Assembly: GCA_037447655.1 (NCBI GenBank)
Contig: JBBHKE010002740.1
Span: 1 to 64,000, forward strand
Source of the DNA: Zygnema cylindricum
Lineage: Eukaryota; Streptophyta; Zygnematophyceae; Zygnematales; Zygnemataceae
Length of the DNA: 64,000 nt
Direction of reading: 5' to 3'
Shown: positions 63,299 through 64,000 of the stretch, one piece after another
Layout: each line of letters opens with the position of its first letter
Numbering within the stretch: the stretch's first letter is position 1
Made by a program: the position numbers and the translations under genes
Notes under the pieces: generated by a model
The model's database searches: none
What the model was told of the DNA's origin: nothing
Seen by the model: the letters and a program-made list of their open reading frames with translations, nothing else

Positions 63299-64000
63299 TC
63301 TTGTGATGGTTTACATCAATTAAACTAACGCAAGAGGAGGGTCGTCCATCCATCCAGAGGGGTAGTTTTAGTGAGGATGGATCATGAGGAGGAAAAAAAG
63401 GTCAAAGTATGATCTCGTGGTGTGGACTACAGTAGTGAATAGAAAAAGGAAAAATTTCATGATTTGCCAAGGACTTGAAAATGAGATTGAAGGGCGGGGA
63501 AATTTAAAATTCTCAACGTGGTATACATTTGAAATTATGCGGGAAGATGTGTCACGTCACGACGGTTGTTTTGGCTGTCGAGTGTCGACTGTTTTGAGTT
63601 TAAGTTTTGACACTTGGAAGCCGGAAATTGAACGTTACCTCTAATGACACTTTGCATGCGTCTCGGATCCTATATGATACCGTTTGGAGAAATACGGAAT
63701 CCTGGTATTTTACGGTGCCGTTTCCTATGCGTGAGATGAGTTTACAGCTAATGTTTTGTCAGCATGTGAAACTGGCCTAATTTGAGGAAGAAAACCCCAA
63801 TGCATTCCGGCTTTGTCGGCTACGGTAGCGGGCCATTGACTTGTTATTGGATGGCTGGGCTGATCCATCCAGCTCCGTAGATGGATACCTACTTGGTACC
63901 ATAGATGTCTCATTCGTACGGATTTTGACATTTTTACCAAATTTCGTTTTTTTTTTTTTTTGATTTTGAATCTTTCGTTAATTGCGTATACTTTTCGTAC
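63299..64000. other. Upstream flank of the second gene
   Basis: This should contain the promoter and 5' UTR of the minus-strand gene that starts at 63298. The open frames on both strands are short and lack features. I see no core promoter element I would defend. Confidence 0.45.

Noticed and set aside
63384-63644. Plus-strand 86-aa frame upstream of the second gene
   Set aside because: No domain, no repeat support and no sign of splicing or conserved start context.
1-64000. CRISPR array, operons, tRNA or rRNA genes
   Set aside because: Nothing resembling them was seen; intron structure and gene families show this is eukaryotic nuclear DNA.

Overview
This is nuclear DNA of a green plant. Two multi-exon genes lie head to tail on the minus strand and together fill almost the whole window. 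Their introns are GT-AG, AT-rich and mostly 100-600 bp, with a strong TGCAG-type acceptor. The large gene has the domain order of plant VPS13/SHRUBBY proteins. A plant-type telomere-like motif, retroelement primer sites matching tRNA-iMet and short hAT elements agree with this. The VPS13 sequence looks well diverged from flowering plants, so a bryophyte, fern, lycophyte or streptophyte alga is more likely than an angiosperm. That is inference, not proof.

Layout from left to right: (1) 1-194, one end of a non-autonomous hAT element. (2) 195-1816, 3' flank with no gene seen. (3) 1817-50128, a complete VPS13 gene on the minus strand. I traced 66 coding exons totalling 13,611 nt (about 4,536 aa). 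Every exon joins the next in a compatible phase. The introns carry an 806-bp hAT element with a perfect 8-bp target duplication (19655-20460), a TRIM-like mini retrotransposon (39319-39757) and many minisatellites. (4) 50129-52368, intergenic, with an inverted-repeat (foldback) element. (5) 52369-63298, a second minus-strand gene of about 11 exons coding for about 461 aa. It has an N-terminal PCNA-interacting (PIP) box and a conserved helical region; I cannot name its family. Its largest intron holds a 10-N assembly gap, a truncated hAT copy, an intact 895-bp hAT element with 8-bp target duplication, and a degraded LTR-retroelement leader. (6) 63299-64000, upstream flank.

VPS13 is a bridge-like lipid transfer protein at membrane contact sites. 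The second gene looks like a nuclear, replication- or repair-linked factor because of its PIP box. There is no sign that the two genes work together; they are simply neighbours. Exon edges were read by eye from splice consensus, phase and remembered family similarity, so individual boundaries may be off.
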